Origin: Thalassia testudinum
Taxonomy: Eukaryota; Streptophyta; Magnoliopsida; Alismatales; Hydrocharitaceae
Direction of reading: 5' to 3'
NCBI GenBank assembly: GCA_037157565.1
Contig: JAZHRO010000012.1
Coordinates: 6,102,501-6,166,500 of the forward strand
DNA length: 64,000 nt
Every line of letters begins with the position of its first letter. Within the stretch, counting starts at the first letter, position 1. Position numbers and translations under genes: made by a program. Below, one piece after another: positions 11,560 to 23,550 of this stretch. Below the pieces are notes generated by a model. That model was not told where the DNA came from, did not search any database, and saw nothing but the letters and a program-made list of their open reading frames with translations.

Positions 11560-12562
11560 CCTCCGACCGATGTCGTCCGCCCCTGTCACAGCAAACCAAG
11601 GGCACGATCATCTTCAATACATTACGACGGAACTTATCATCGACTTATTGGCTTCAAGTTTCGATGCGATCTACCCTCCGCCAAAAAACCCACTGCCATC
11701 TTTTGTCCCTGATGTCGACCGGCCATGGACGGCCTCTTCACGTCCCAAAGCTTCGCGGGAAGCACCATGGTGGCATGAGGAATCTTTCGCAACCTCAACA
11801 GCTGCTTCTTGTGTGAGGAAAAGCTTCAATGAACTCGCCAAATCACGCCGCTGTCCTCAAACTTCGACGTGGTCATCGATGGTCATACCAGCCTCCAATC
11901 GCCACCACGCCATCGCCATCGAGTTGGCGACCCTTCTATAACCACAATTAGCCAGTGGCAACCCCATCCGTCACCCAAATCTCTTGGCCAACCTCCCTCA
12001 GGCGAACCTCCGGTAGCCCTACCGACGAACGGGGAAGAAGAAGCACAGGAGGTGCTCAAGGACCGATTTGATGAAGAAAAGCCTGGTAGGAACCTAAATG
12101 CAAGGTCATAGGGACCTAATTTCGTGGATTCAAGGATTGGTTTGTAATTTTGCTTGAATTGGCTTCAAGTTTTATTGCTAAGTAGTTTTTAGTGTCATAT
12201 CTTGTCCAATATCCCTATTAATGCTCATTTGTGCCTAAAAAGAGAAAGACTTCATTATTATTTGTTTAATAATTTTTATTGAGCATTTGTCGTAGCATTA
12301 GCCGCATTCAATTTTCTATATTTAAATTTCTTAATAAAATACGATTGTGACTTGTTTGATCTTTACACTTGATTCAACATAACAAGTTCACCAAAGTGAT
12401 TTGTGAATATTTCAAATAGTGGTATTTGCGCACTTTTAATTGCTCCCAGAGATGACCTCTAGATACTTTTATTTCGAGTTATAAATTGTAAATGTTAATT
12501 ACACTTCTATCGTCCATACTACATGAAATGATTTTTAAAAACATGATCTAAGCGAGTTAACA

Positions 12563-12622
12563 TTATTTGATTGCTTGCTTTATTCTTTGAGTCGGGTCCC
12601 TTGTCGATAAGGGGCTCGATTA
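12563..12622 (+). mobile_element. Element B 5' LTR, second part
   Basis: The block ttgcttgctttattctttga to cgatta matches the last 60 bases of the right LTR (29148-29202) and leads into the primer site. It resumes the LTR interrupted at 7534. Confidence 0.8.
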
Positions 12623-12624
12623 AT

Positions 12625-12640
12625 TAGCCTTGTCTGTGGG
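12625..12640 (+). other. tRNA-Arg-type primer binding site of element B
   Basis: TAGCCTTGTCTGTGGG matches the Tat/Ogre-lineage site TGGCGCCGTCTGTGGG at 13 of 16 positions and lies 2 bases past the LTR end. Confidence 0.7.
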
Positions 12641-12685
12641 AATCAATTATCGCTTGATGTTATTTCCTTCCTCTGGATCTGAGAA

Positions 12686-12950
12686 ATGGCTCCCACAACA
12701 CGTAATTCCTCCCCGCTAACCCCAAGAAGGCTGCCCTAGTGGAGTCTAGCTTTTTGGTGTCCAAGGAATGTCATCTGCATGTTGGGCCAGCAAGGAGAAG
12801 CCTATACAATCTAGTCGGCATCCTGAGAATCCTCAGTGGGACTCTCTCCTTGAAATACAGGCGAAGGAGGAAGAGTATGAAGTCAATCTAGCGACTTTGA
12901 AGGCTGAACAACTGATTACAGATCAACTCCTTGAAATTAAGTTGATCATG
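12686..12950 (+). pseudogene. gag: Element B gag, N-terminal part
   Basis: Translation from the ATG at 12686 begins MAPTTRNSS and parallels the start of element C gag (MAPTTHNSS at 35441). Later the frame used at 12768-12953 gives a charged stretch ending LITDQLLEIK, like EKLLEIRQ in element C. Frameshifts and stops separate the two parts. The gene is interrupted at 12950 by a family-A solo LTR and resumes at 15536. Confidence 0.65.
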
Positions 12951-15530
12951 TGATGGGAACACCATCATGGACCCTAACTAACCACATTTAGTCAGGTTTG
13001 ATTGATAAAAGCTCCTACCTAATCATCTGAGGGCCACAACTCCACATCATTTTGATTTGAGAAGAAAATAAGGAATTAGGGTTAATTCTGTAATTTTAAC
13101 AGCACATCACAAACACATATTAACCACGCGATCATTCAGGGGGTTAATTGAAGGTCAAATGGGCACAAAAGACTAAAAAGTGGGTTGACATTGACAAAAA
13201 TGAGGTTTCATGCATTTCGAGGGCAAAAACATTATCAACTCACTTAAATTGAAGAGGTTCAGGCTAGGATAAAATTAATTTAAACCTCCTAAAATTTATA
13301 AAAAAATATTCTAAGATATTTGGTATCCTTGGTTTTATCATCTGAACTCATTTGACCTAGAGCAGAGTTTCAGATGGAAATTTATCCTAATTTAGGTTTC
13401 AGTGCAAATGACCTAGTCAAACGTGGTCAAAACTCAAATCCAAGTTCACCATTAGATTCCTTTGATCAAATTAGATTAATACCAAAATTTAGGTCTAATC
13501 AGAGTCCATCTTGACCTAGTTTGCAATTTAGTCCCTCAAATCTCTATTCCTCACATTTATGCCCCTAAGTTTGGAATTTATTACATTCCGATCCCTAAGT
13601 TTATCATCGTTCTTTGCATTCTGATCCCTGCCACCATTGGTGTAAATGAAACACCACAGTGAGATTCGAGGGGGATTTTCTCTCTTAATTTGGCCCCAAG
13701 TCCCTCCAAAATTAGAGGGTTGTTGCTCAGGCTGTAAGGAATTAGATCGACCCCTTATCAGAGATCAAAATTGATTATCGAGCTCAGGCAAGCTCGAGAA
13801 ATTTGAGGAGCATTTTCTTCCAATCAGGAGCTCAATCAAGCTCTTTCCTTAAGTTAGAGCTCGGATTTGGACTCTATAAAAAGTCCCCATCATTTCATGA
13901 TCAAATTAACCAAGTTTCGACCGAATTTCCTCCTCTTCCAACTTCTCCAGCCTCCACAACTTCAGCTCCGGTGAGCCTTCTCCGACAACCTCATTGAGTC
14001 TCCCAACTGTCAAATTGACCGGCTCATCCTCCTCATCTCTTCGTCGTGAATCTCTTTAGCCAAAGAGAGTGTTTCCTGCCTCTTCATCGTCGTCAAACAC
14101 CACGCCGTCAACCTCATCTTCTCCAATGCCAGCCAATCAAACCTGGTCATCTCCTCCTCCGTCTCACCTCCTAACCTGCATCAACCTCGTTCTCTCCTTC
14201 TCTTCATTTCTACCTACTTCAACCTTAGGTTTGACCACGACACCACTCGCATCTCCGTTGCCTTCCCCAACTCTAGCTTGACTCTAGTGAGTTCACGCCA
14301 CCACTCCACCACACGAAACTCATCGCCACCACCACCAAAACTTCCGCCACACCTCCACCTTCAAAAGCCATCAACTAATTTCGCCTCAACACCACCCAAA
14401 CACCCCACCGAACACCACCTCCTCTGCTCACCTTCTCCGCCTCCAATAGACCCTCTTTGACCACCACACACCCTAAAACCACCACCATTGTGTTCGCCTT
14501 CTCATGGAGAAGCTCCTGAGCATTTCTAACTGGGCTGAGAGGTTGTTCTTGTGTTTCTAGGTACCAACCAGAGCTCCACCATCGCTACTGCCTTCTCCGA
14601 CCACAACCATCACTCTTTGACTAACTTTGACCCCACTGACACCGGTAGCAACTGCGGCTTCATCTAACGAAGCTTCTTGTTGCATCAATTGGACAATGTT
14701 GCAACAGCAGTAGCCTAAATCTTCGAAGACTTCACTTGCAACTACATGAAGGAAGCAGCGAAGAGGAAGCTTCCACTTTAGTCCCACATCGTAGACTTAG
14801 GAGCTTGCAAAGCCACATAAGAGGAATTCCTGCCAAAGGCTCTTCGCCTCAGAAAGCATAAGGTGAGGTTCCCTCGCATGTGCCCGTACACGCCCTCTCC
14901 GACGATCACGCTCGCAAGTCTGGCGCAGGTCCATTTACCCTGTTACCTAGGTCCGACTTGGGGAAGAAAGAGAAATTTGAGAAGGTTGGGGGTGGTTTTG
15001 CATTGTGGCCTTGGGATTCGTGCTCTCCCCTGCACTCAACATAGCCATTTTGCTTGACACCTATGCCTTGTGCCTGAAAGGCTTTCCTTGTGACTGTTGT
15101 TGTGCCTTAGCCTTTGCAAAGGCATGAGATAAGGCCTCCGATCCTAGTTCTGTTGTCTGATTGGCTAGTGCTTGATTCTATTATTAACATTTGATTGAGA
15201 TTGCTGTTCATATATTTGAGTTGGATTAGATCTTAGAATTTAGCGTTAATTGGGTGGTTTAAACCACCATTTTTAACTCGATCTTTTTGCACTCTAATAA
15301 CTAACTTTTTGAGATATTCTTTTGATATATATATTAAGCATCATTTTGATTCTACTTATAAATATTATTCTTGATTATTGTGATTAATGATTGATTTGCT
15401 TCAAATTGCTCCTTGCGAACGACCTCGGACTCATATTTCTATTTCTCGAGCTTATAAACTTAAATGTTGTATTGCTTTTGTTGACTATACTACGACAAGC
15501 ATTTTAAAACTCGATGAAAGTGACGTAACA
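12951..15530 (+). mobile_element. Family-A solo LTR in element B gag
   Basis: This 2580-bp LTR starts TGATGGGAACACCATCA and ends GTAACA. It is flanked by tcatg (12946-12950) and tcaag (15531-15535), a 5-bp duplication with one substitution. It has a TATAAAA box at 13875-13881. Its 3' part carries the GGTGGTTTAAACCACC hairpin near 15253 and the actatactacgac phrase shared with other A copies. The gag reading resumes on the far side. ORFs inside are Ser/Pro/Thr-rich and not conserved in frame. Confidence 0.85.
13875..13881 (+). promoter_or_regulatory. TATA box of the A LTR at 12951
   Basis: GGACTCTATAAAAAG occurs 924 bases into the LTR, the expected U3-R position for this family. Confidence 0.55.
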
Positions 15531-15535
15531 TCAAG

Positions 15536-17090
15536 GAAAATCGGAAGGTTCAGCTAGAGGAGCCCCAAAATTCTAGTCTCACCGACGACTAATTGAAGCA
15601 GCATTGTATGGTAGAGGAGGAGAACGCCTGCCTACACGAACAGCTTGGGACGTTAAAACGCGAGCTATGTAGCTAGAAAGGGGAAGTTTCTCGTAGCCCA
15701 CCTAAAGCTCCCCCTTCACCTTTGTGAGAGTCAGGGGAGCAGACCATGGCTCACCATATGGTGACCAATGGAGGAGGCTCGCTACCTGATAGCGTCCATT
15801 AAGTCACCCAGGCGATGAGAGGTATACGCTCATGGACCTATGTTACTACCTACCCCTTTATGGAAGAGGTAATGATGACACCTTTGCTGGAGAAATTCAA
15901 GCAGCCCGTCATGGCCCCATTTGACGGAACGGTGGACCCCAACAGCTTTGTGGGAAGCTACCTGAAGAGGTAAGATGATGCTTGTTAACGGCTGTCCTAA
16001 TGAGGTGCTCTATCGTGTGTTCTCATCGTATCTCTTTGGCATGGCTCATGAGCGGTTCAACAAGCTGCTGACAGGACAAATCGCTTGCTTCTAGGAGCTG
16101 GCGAGTAAATTCTGCCAGTATTTTGCAGGATAGCAGTGGGTTAGAGATGACCCGAAAAGGCCATTGGAGATCCGACAGTAGAAAACTGAGTCTTTCCAAT
16201 CGTATCTAAATCAATTTAAAACTCAGTATTTTATATGCAAAAGACCCCATGACACCATTACCATTGAATACTTCAAGTCAAGTCTCTTGACTCAAAGGTT
16301 CTGGTATGATATTGATGATTTCCCGCCTAGAGGCATGGCAGAATTATGGGATCGAGATACGAGGTTTACAGAATAGGACAACTCATTCTGCTCCCATAAC
16401 CGATTGATGGATGGATACGGAGACAACCTCTGCTCCACTGAGGAAAAGAGTCTTGGGTGACTCAACTCCTATATCCATTTGTGGGGGTAGTCGCTTCAAC
16501 AAATGGAAGGCCAACTTTCAAGATCAAAGTGGGGAAACACCCAGAAAGGGTCAAAACAACGGATTGAAGAATACACTCCCCTGGCCGTAAATTAGGCAGA
16601 CGTGTTGGCAGAGGTCTAGTCCATTAACAAGGACCTCCTACCCCTGCCAAAGCCTCCCAAGAAGAAGGCCGACACCTGGCCCAACTGCAAGTATCACCAA
16701 GCCCAAGGACACGCTATGGAGGACCATCAGGATCTGCGTGACCAAATTGAGTCTCCAATCTGACACGGAAACTTAGCCTATTTCCTCAAATGAAATGAAT
16801 GTCAAGATAAGGGCAAGAGACCCATGGAGGGGCTAAAGGAATACCATAAGAAGAAGCTTCAACAACTCTGGAGGGTCAATATGGCCTTCGTGATTGACCA
16901 GGAGCTGAATGAATACAAAGCTTATCAAATAGAGCAAATGGTGTCTCTATGGCTTCCCCCTGCAGAATATCGCCGACAAGTCCTGGTGGTGAGGGCAGGG
17001 CTACCCTAAAACACCCACGTCTCGCCGCCTGAATCAACGGGTAGGAGGTCGAGGTCATTTTTAGGGTCAACACCTTTCCAAGATGGCAAG
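15536..17090 (+). pseudogene. gag: Element B gag, main part
   Basis: The region parallels element C gag at 35700-37078 throughout. Recognisable parts are a matching phrase before the capsid (MAPFDGTVDPNSF near 15910), the Retrotrans_gag region to about 16340, and a zinc-knuckle-like CKYHQAQGHAMEDH near 16686, where the last cysteine of CX2HX4HX4C reads histidine. Basic residues follow (EGLKEYHKKKL at 16824). Many stops and shifts break the frame. In the family this protein forms the virus-like particle and binds element RNA. Confidence 0.75.
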
Positions 17091-17149
17091 TTGCTCCTTC
17101 GAAGGGGATGCCACGTAATGCATTCCCTACCCTACAATGGGGTGAGAGA

Positions 17150-17420
17150 AGTTTGTTAGGCAGGTGGCCTCAAAGCTATTCTCCACACTGTCAGACCTGG
17201 TAGAACACACGGACCCACTCTTAGTAACCCTCATGTTGGCAGGGCAACTCTGGTGTAGGCTCTTGGTGGATGAAGGCAATCTAGTGGACATTTATTTAGG
17301 AAGAAAAACACCTTTCCCTATCGAATCACCCAATTGTGGGGTTTGGGAATCATATGGTAATGCCGAAAGGAGAGATAAGCTTATCCCTATCCATATATGA
17401 TTGGGATAAGCACCTGAACT
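17150..17420 (+). pseudogene. pol: Element B protease remnant
   Basis: The frame at 17164-17400 contains HTDPLLVTLMLAG followed by RLLVDEGNLVDIYLG. This matches the Tat-type retropepsin, in which a D-x-G active site lies in a VLVDxGSSVDILY context. The aspartate and glycine are kept; the following S-S has become N-L. Downstream the frame is lost near 17400. The domain lies between gag and RT as in other Ty3/gypsy elements. Confidence 0.65.
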
Positions 17421-17889
17421 GAATAGCCACATTCATCTTGGTTGGGTTGACGACAACATTTGACAGCATTATTGGCCATCCAATGACCCATGCTTTTAGG
17501 GTGATTCCCTCCTCTTATTTCCAATTCATGCTCTTCCAAACTCCTTGAGGAGTGGGAAAAGTGCTTGGGGATCAGTCAACCAAGTGCGAACTCCTTTGGA
17601 TCGAGTTGGAGTGATCCATAGAGCCAAGGCCCCAAAAGCCATAAAAATGGGGAAGACAAAGGAGCCAAGTTCAGGCAATTCATCAAGAGGCAAACTTGAC
17701 TGATCCTCCAACAATGTCAGAACTTTAGCTAGTCTCTTCAGCCATGGTTATCTAGTTATATCTTGACAATGCAGCTAAGCTCATCAAAGTCGGGGCGGAC
17801 CTTGATCCCTCTGAAGTCAAGGAGCTACTGCTCTTATTAAGAGCCAACGTGGATATATTCGCTTGGTTCACCCATCCTTGATATAGTAT

Positions 17890-18770
17890 CGCCTCAATAT
17901 TCAGATGGATTCTCGGGTAGTAAAACAAGCCCTTCAACACAAGTTAGCAGAACAGTGGCAGGCAGCTAAGTTAGAAGTCAAAAAACTTCTAGAAACTGGA
18001 TTCATTGAGAAGTCCATGTACCCAACATGGCTATCCAGTGTAGTCATGGTAAAGAAGGCAAACGACAAATGGCAGATGGGTGTGACTTCACAAATCTGAA
18101 CGAAGCCTGCCCTAAGTATGAATTCCCCTTGCCTAAGGTCGACGCACTAGTGAACTCATGTAGTGGCTAGTCCCAAATGTCCTTCCTGGACACCTACAGC
18201 GAATACCACCAGATAAGCCTCGCTCCAGCAAATTGACCTCATACCTCATTCATAACAAATAGGAGTCTACTTCAGTCTAGAGTCATGCCTTTTGGTTTGA
18301 AAAATGCTGGAGCAACTTACTAGCATCTTGTAAACATGATTTTTGCCCATTTAGTTGGAAAATTATTTGTGGTGTATATTGATGATATGTTGGAGAAGGG
18401 ATCAAATTTCCCGCAACATCTGGAGTACCTGGTTGAGGTGTTCCGTGTCATGAGGGACACCTACCCCCTCTTAAACCTCGAAAAATACGTTTTTGGCATT
18501 TTTGCAGGAAAATTTTTAGGGTTTTTGCTTTCCAACAGAGGAATAGAAGACAATCTCGACAAGATCCAAGCAATTATGGCTTTGAAGCCACCAAACACTC
18601 TGAAAGGAATACAGTCTCTAGTTGGCAAGATCACCTCTTTAGGTCGATTCTTGTCTAGATCTTCTGACAGATGTCTTCCATTCTTTAAATGTATAAAAAA
18701 AGGCAAAGGCTACACAACCGCCCATTGGACCCCTCACTGGCAGAAGGCTTTAGAGGAGGTAAGATAAGCT
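17890..18770 (+). pseudogene. pol: Element B reverse transcriptase remnant
   Basis: Two readable segments are seen. The first (17905-18099) has ETGFIEKSMYPTWLSSVVMV and then KKANDKWQMG, the RT N-terminal strands. The second (18336-18767) contains the catalytic VYIDDML and then FLGFLLSNRGIE and LVGKITSLGRFLSRSSD, the thumb/connection region. Between them the frame is broken by several stops, although the fingers/palm region (fltypyseyhqi-like) is still detectable. The YIDD active site is intact. Confidence 0.85.
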
Positions 18771-19595
18771 CTTAAAAGTCCTCCCAATTTGACAACTCCT
18801 AAAGTTAGGGAATCTTTATTCCTTTACCTGGTGGCTTCCATGCCCACCGTCAATGTTGTTTTAGTTAGAGAACGCGAAGGGGGGCAATGACCAGTATATT
18901 TCATTAGCAAGACCTACCAAGGTGCAGAAGCTAAATATACTGTGATCAAGAAACTTGGGCTAACCTGAGTGACTGCTGCCAGAAAGCTACGGCCATATTT
19001 TCAAGCCTATTCAAAAATAGTCTTATCTGACTATCCTTTGCGCTGAATGCTACATAGACCCACAGGTTCTACATAGCAAATAAAATGGGCTGTGGAGCTG
19101 GCAAAAGTTGACATTCAATACCAGCCAAGGAAGTTAATCCAAAGTCAAGTCCTGGCAGATTTCGTGGCAAAATTCACAAACCCGGATGCTTCCCTCTCTA
19201 TGCCTTGGAGGTTGTATGTGGATGGCTCCTCTATGATAGTCGGGTCTGGGTAGGTATACCCTTAACCGCTCCAAATGGCACAACCCATAAATATGTCATC
19301 AAACTTATCTTTCCTACCTCCAACAATGTAGTAGAGTACAAGTCCATGTTAGCTGGCATCCAGGTGGCCAAGTCAAAAGGCACCCCATCATTGGAAATAT
19401 ATACGGACTCCCAGTTGGTTACTAACCAAGTTAACGACGAATGCCAAGCTAGGGATCCAAATATGATTTTGCATGCTAACAGAGTCAAGGAGTTGTCGGA
19501 CTTTAAGACTGTCTCAGTCAGGTGGGTACCCCGATCTGACAACCCCCTGGCGGACACTCTAGCCTGCTTAGCATCATCAATCCCGCTTGAATAGG
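18771..19595 (+). pseudogene. pol: Element B RNase H remnants
   Basis: The first half (about 18771-19190) is a broken RNase H connection with multiple stops. A second RNase H-like domain follows: LPWRLYVDGSSM at about 19200, then a frameshift to NVVEYKSMLAGIQVAKSKG, LEIYTDSQLVTNQVN and RWVPRSDNPLADTLACLA (19205-19594). The YVDGSS, E in VEYKS, TDSQL and NPLADTLA motifs correspond to the catalytic D-E-D-D set. Tat-lineage elements characteristically carry an additional archaeal-type RNase H, which fits. The 214-aa antisense ORF over this region is a shadow. Confidence 0.8.
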
Positions 19596-20758
19596 AAGAT
19601 GACATACACCTCCAAGCACTAAAAGAGTCAACGGTACTTGCCCTCAGAACGTTCTTGATAGAACAATCCATTTCTTGGATGATGCCTATCATCAAATACT
19701 TGAACACTGGTGAGCTACCCCCGAAGGAACCACGACCCAAGGTATTCCACCTAAAGGCATCTAGGTATACCTTAATAGGTAAGAAACTATACAAACGGGG
19801 ATATTCCACCCCTTTGTTACATTGCTGTACACAAAAGGAGGGATCACAAGCCCTCCAGGAGGCCCATGGAGGCATATACAGTAATCATAAAGGATACAAG
19901 GCACTCTTGGCTCGGTTATTTCAGGCGGGATACTTATGGCCTAGATGAAACAACATTGCAAGGAGTTCGTGTGCAAATGTGATAAGTGCCAACAATTCGC
20001 CGTGCCGCATCATTTGCCACCTGGAAAATTGGTGCATGTCATGTCACCCATCCCTTTGCAAAATGGGGAATGGATTTCATCGGCCCTTTTCCACCAGCGC
20101 CAACTCAAAGATGCTTCATCTTGGTAGCAGTGGATTACTTCTCCAAGTGGGTGGAAGCCAAGGCCATGGCTAGCTCAACAGCTGGTAGGGTTGTATCATT
20201 TATAAGGAAGAACATCATGGCCTAGTGTGGAATACCACAAACCATTGTCATAGACAATGGTACCCAGTTCGCTTGCAAAAAATTTGAAGAATTTTGTGCA
20301 AGTTGGGACATCTATCTATGCTTCACATCCGTAAGATAGCCCCAAACAAACGAATAGGCGAAGGTAACCAACCATAACATCATCTCGGCATTAAAATGAA
20401 GGCTAGACTCTTCAAAGGGAAAATGGGTTGAAGAACTGCAAGATGTATTTTGGGGCCACAGGACTTACCAAAATACTTCCATAGGTCACACACCTTTCAG
20501 CTTGGTGTACGGCATGGAAGTTCAGCTTCCTATAGAAATAGTTCTCCTTACATATCGATTACAGCTATACGACCCCAACTCTAACGATGATCAAGTCTGC
20601 CTGGCCTTAGACTTGGTGTATGAGATAAGGGAGAAGGCATCAGAGTCAGCGCTACGATACAAAGAGGCAACCGTAGCTGCCTACAACAAAAGGGTACGCA
20701 AGCGGAAGATCTCTGAAGGAGATCTTGTCCTGCGAAAAAGTGAAGTCTCCATGTCAAG
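19596..20758 (+). pseudogene. pol: Element B integrase, zinc and core domains
   Basis: The zinc domain is seen as EAHGGIYSNHKGYKALLARL then FVCKCDKCQ (HHCC) at about 19850-20000. The core follows in another frame: GMDFIGPFPP with the first aspartate, then VIDNGTQFACKKFEEFC with the second, and PQTNE*AKVTNHN, where the third catalytic glutamate of NGQAEVTN reads lysine. Next come HTPFSLVYGMEVQLPIEI and the C-terminal GDLVLRK near 20730. An LTR inserted at 20759 separates the last part. Confidence 0.85.
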
Positions 20759-21792
20759 TGATGGGTACATCATCATGAGCCATAACTAGCTCAATTTAGT
20801 CCAATAAATTTGATAAAAGCTCCTACATAACCTTCAGAGGATCCTAAGTGCTTAATATTCTATTTTGAGAAGAAAAGATGAAAATAGGGTTATTTCTGCA
20901 ATTTTTCCATCTTATCACAAGTACAGAATAATCACGGGGTATTTCAAGGGTTTATTAAAGGTCATATGGTCATTAATGTCTAATAAGTGGGTCCATGCAG
21001 ACAGTAATGGATTTTCATGCATTTCTAGAATTAAATGACATCTAAAATCCTAAAAATAGACATGTTTAATTCACTAACGTTTTGGTCAGGATAAAGTTCA
21101 CCTAAACCTTTATAAATCATAGAAAAATATTCTATAAAACCCTAAAAATAGACTCGCTTAATTCACTGAGGTTCTGGTCAGGATAAAATTCACCTAAACC
21201 TTCTATAAATCATAGAAAAATATTCTATAAAGTTTGGTATCTTTAATTTGACCATTGGAACCCATTTTGACCTAAAGAAAAGTCTTAGAGAGACAATTGC
21301 CCTAATTTGAATTTCTACGTAATTTACCCAATCAAACGTGGTCAAAACCTAAATCCGACTTCACCATTAAATTTCTTCGGTCCAAATTAGGTTTGTACCA
21401 AAATTTCCACCCAATTAGAGATCATTTCAACCTAGTTTGCATTTTGGTCCAAGTTTGACTCTTATTATCTCAAATAGCCCCTCAGCTTTTGAAATCCTTA
21501 CAAATTACCCCCTAACTTCTTCATCATATTTGCAAAATGGTCCTTGTAACCATTGGAGGTCAATCGACCTCCAGGCGAGCTTTGACTGAACCAAATCCTA
21601 CTGTAATGGCAATCAAATCCCACCAAATTTGGTGGGATCGATGTTCACACCTAAACAAACCTGTTGGGACTAATCCTAACTACTAAAATCCTTTGATTCA
21701 TGCGTGTGAACGCATTGGATCAATGGGTGTTTCTTGATTTCCTAAAGAGCACATCCAAGATCTTTCCTGATCTAGGGCCTTCTTTGGAGCTC

Positions 21793-21799
21793 TATTTAA
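21793..21799 (+). promoter_or_regulatory. TATA-like box of the A LTR at 20759
   Basis: GAGCTCTATTTAAGCC sits at the equivalent place to TATAAAA in the sister copy at 13875. Confidence 0.45.
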
Positions 21800-23133
21800 G
21801 CCTTGAAACCCCTGCCTTACCTCCTTAGCAAGTTCTGGCGAGTCAAATACCTCTACTTCTCCTCCTCTGGCTAGCGAACCTCTGCTCCGACGACCTCTCT
21901 TCGTCCTCCTCTTCCGACCATCCAACCATCAAATTGGACGGTCGACCATCTTCCTCTCTTCATCGTGCCAGCCAAAGCACGACCACCATCTCTACCTCCT
22001 ACTTCGTCGTCGCCTCGTCGTCTTCATCTCCTTCTCCGACTTCGATCAACCCATGATCGGAGCTCTCTAGCATTCTTCCTCATTCCTAAGCCCCTCTACC
22101 TTTTACTCTATCCCTCTACAACATTTCCCCCTCACATACACTTCCAAATGACCACTGCACTGCCCTCCCGCACTTCATCTTCTTCACAGCCGGCAGAACT
22201 CCGACAAGTTTGACTGGCCTCCATAGGCCACCAATTCACCTCGCACCAACTCCATAAGCTTCAACACTCCACGCTCAACTAAACCCCTCAAGAAATTGAC
22301 GAGTTCACGCACTCATGTACCCCCTCGAACACAGCACTCCATGCACACCTTCGACCTCGCTCCGCCCACACACACCACGCAGCCACCGCCGTTGACTTTG
22401 CCTCACAAAGGCGAAGCTTTTGAACTTGTCTGATGTGGCTGTAAGGCTGTATTTTTGCTTTTCAAGTCTGACCGAAGGTCCACCTCTGCCTCCACCTTCT
22501 CTAGCCCGATTCACGACATACAAAGCGTGTTCTTCAGTGCTCTCTGGTCCAGGTGCTACGGATGCCTTCCAACCATCCCTTTAGGACTGCAATTAACGAT
22601 GCATGCATCATCTTCGACTCTAATATGAGGCTTCATCATCTACTGCCATGCGAAGGAATGAAGCGGGTGGGATAGTCCTACCTCGTGAGTTGCTGAAGCT
22701 GCAACCGTGCATAAGTTAATTTTGTGCCTCAGCTCGGTTGACTCCGAGAGCACCGGGGTGAGGTCCCGCACACACACTCCATGCACGTGCCCTTGCCCGC
22801 ACTCACGCCATGCGAGTTTGGGCCTTGGTTCGATTACCTGGCTACCCAGGTTTGGTCTGGTTTGCCTGATGCTGGGAGAGAAGAGAAGGAAAGAAAGAGA
22901 GTGGGGGGGTTTTGCCCTTTTCTACTCTCTACACTTAAGCAAATTTAAGAGGCCTTCACCTCTGTGCTACTATGCTATGCTTGTGCCTCTCACTGAGTCT
23001 TGAAGGAGAAAAGAGGCCTTTGCCTCTGTTGCTGGTTCTAGGCTACTGTTGCATTATTGAGATACTTAACTGACGTGGAATATTGGTTGGTAATCACTGT
23101 TGATACATTTGATGTATTTAAGCTTAATTAAAA

Positions 23134-23168
23134 GGGTTAATTGGTGATTCAAATCACCATTTTAACCC
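23134..23168 (+). repeat. Nested hairpin in the 3' part of a family-A LTR
   Basis: The outer arms are GGGTTAA and TTAACCC, and the inner arms are GGTGATT and AAATCACC. Equivalent structures lie at 15244-15276 (inner stem GGTGGTTTAAACCACC) and 45213-45248 (outer GGGGTAA/TTACCCC). Confidence 0.65.
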
Positions 23169-23399
23169 ATCATTTTTGCATATTACTTGAATTATTGATA
23201 TATCATTCTTGAATCAATTTTGGTTGCAATTGCTTATATCTTTTACTTAAAATTATGATCTTGAGATTGATTCGCTACTTGCTCCCAAAGTTCGACCTTA
23301 GATTTCCATTCGAGTATAAATTTTATTTATTTTCACGCTTTATCGGCAATACTACAACGTATCATTTTTAAAACCCGATTTAGAGTAGTAAACATCAAG

Positions 23400-23550
23400 T
23401 AACTTGAGAGGAAAGCTAGATGCCCCATGGGAGGGACCTCACAAAATTTGCAATGACAATTTAGGCCACTTCTACGAGTTACAAACTCTAGGCGGCAAGA
23501 CAATTCCTGAAACTTGGCATGTGAGTAATTTAAGATTGTATCATATGTAA
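23400..23550 (+). pseudogene. pol: Element B integrase C-terminus
   Basis: The reading frame resumes without a stop after the solo LTR. It gives GKLDAPWEGPHKI, YELQTLGGKTIPETWHVSNL and RLYHM, then a TAA stop at 23548-23550. This is the conserved tail of Ty3/gypsy polyproteins (WEGPYxI and W-x-x-x-x-LKxYY motifs). It marks the end of pol. The opposite-strand ORF at 23333-23593 is a shadow. Confidence 0.85.

Larger units (their letters stand above)
7535..12562 (+). mobile_element. Outer A-like LTR, split by a reversed LTR
   Basis: The pieces 7535-8893 and 11560-12562 together make about 2.36 kb, close to the 2.58-2.67 kb of the other family-A LTRs. The right end (ttttaaaaacatgatctaag, then ttaaca) matches the family-A LTR end before the F primer site. 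The left end keeps a degraded ATGG..CCAT start hairpin. The block interrupts the 5' LTR of B. The possible target duplication ttcat/ttatt is poor. Its 3' part differs from the other A copies, so it may be another subfamily. ORFs inside (for example 8257-8649) are low-complexity Ser/Pro stretches. Confidence 0.6.
20759..23394 (+). mobile_element. Family-A solo LTR in element B integrase
   Basis: This 2636-bp LTR starts TGATGGGTACATCATCA and ends AAACA. It is flanked by the perfect duplication tcaag (20754-20758 and 23395-23399). Removing it restores an open integrase C-terminus. A TATTTAA box lies at 21793-21799. The nested hairpin GGGTTAA..TTAACCC occupies 23134-23168. No internal region is present. 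Confidence 0.92.

Noticed and set aside
19231..19875. 214-aa minus-strand ORF
   Set aside because: It is a shadow of the RNase H and integrase coding sequence on the opposite strand.
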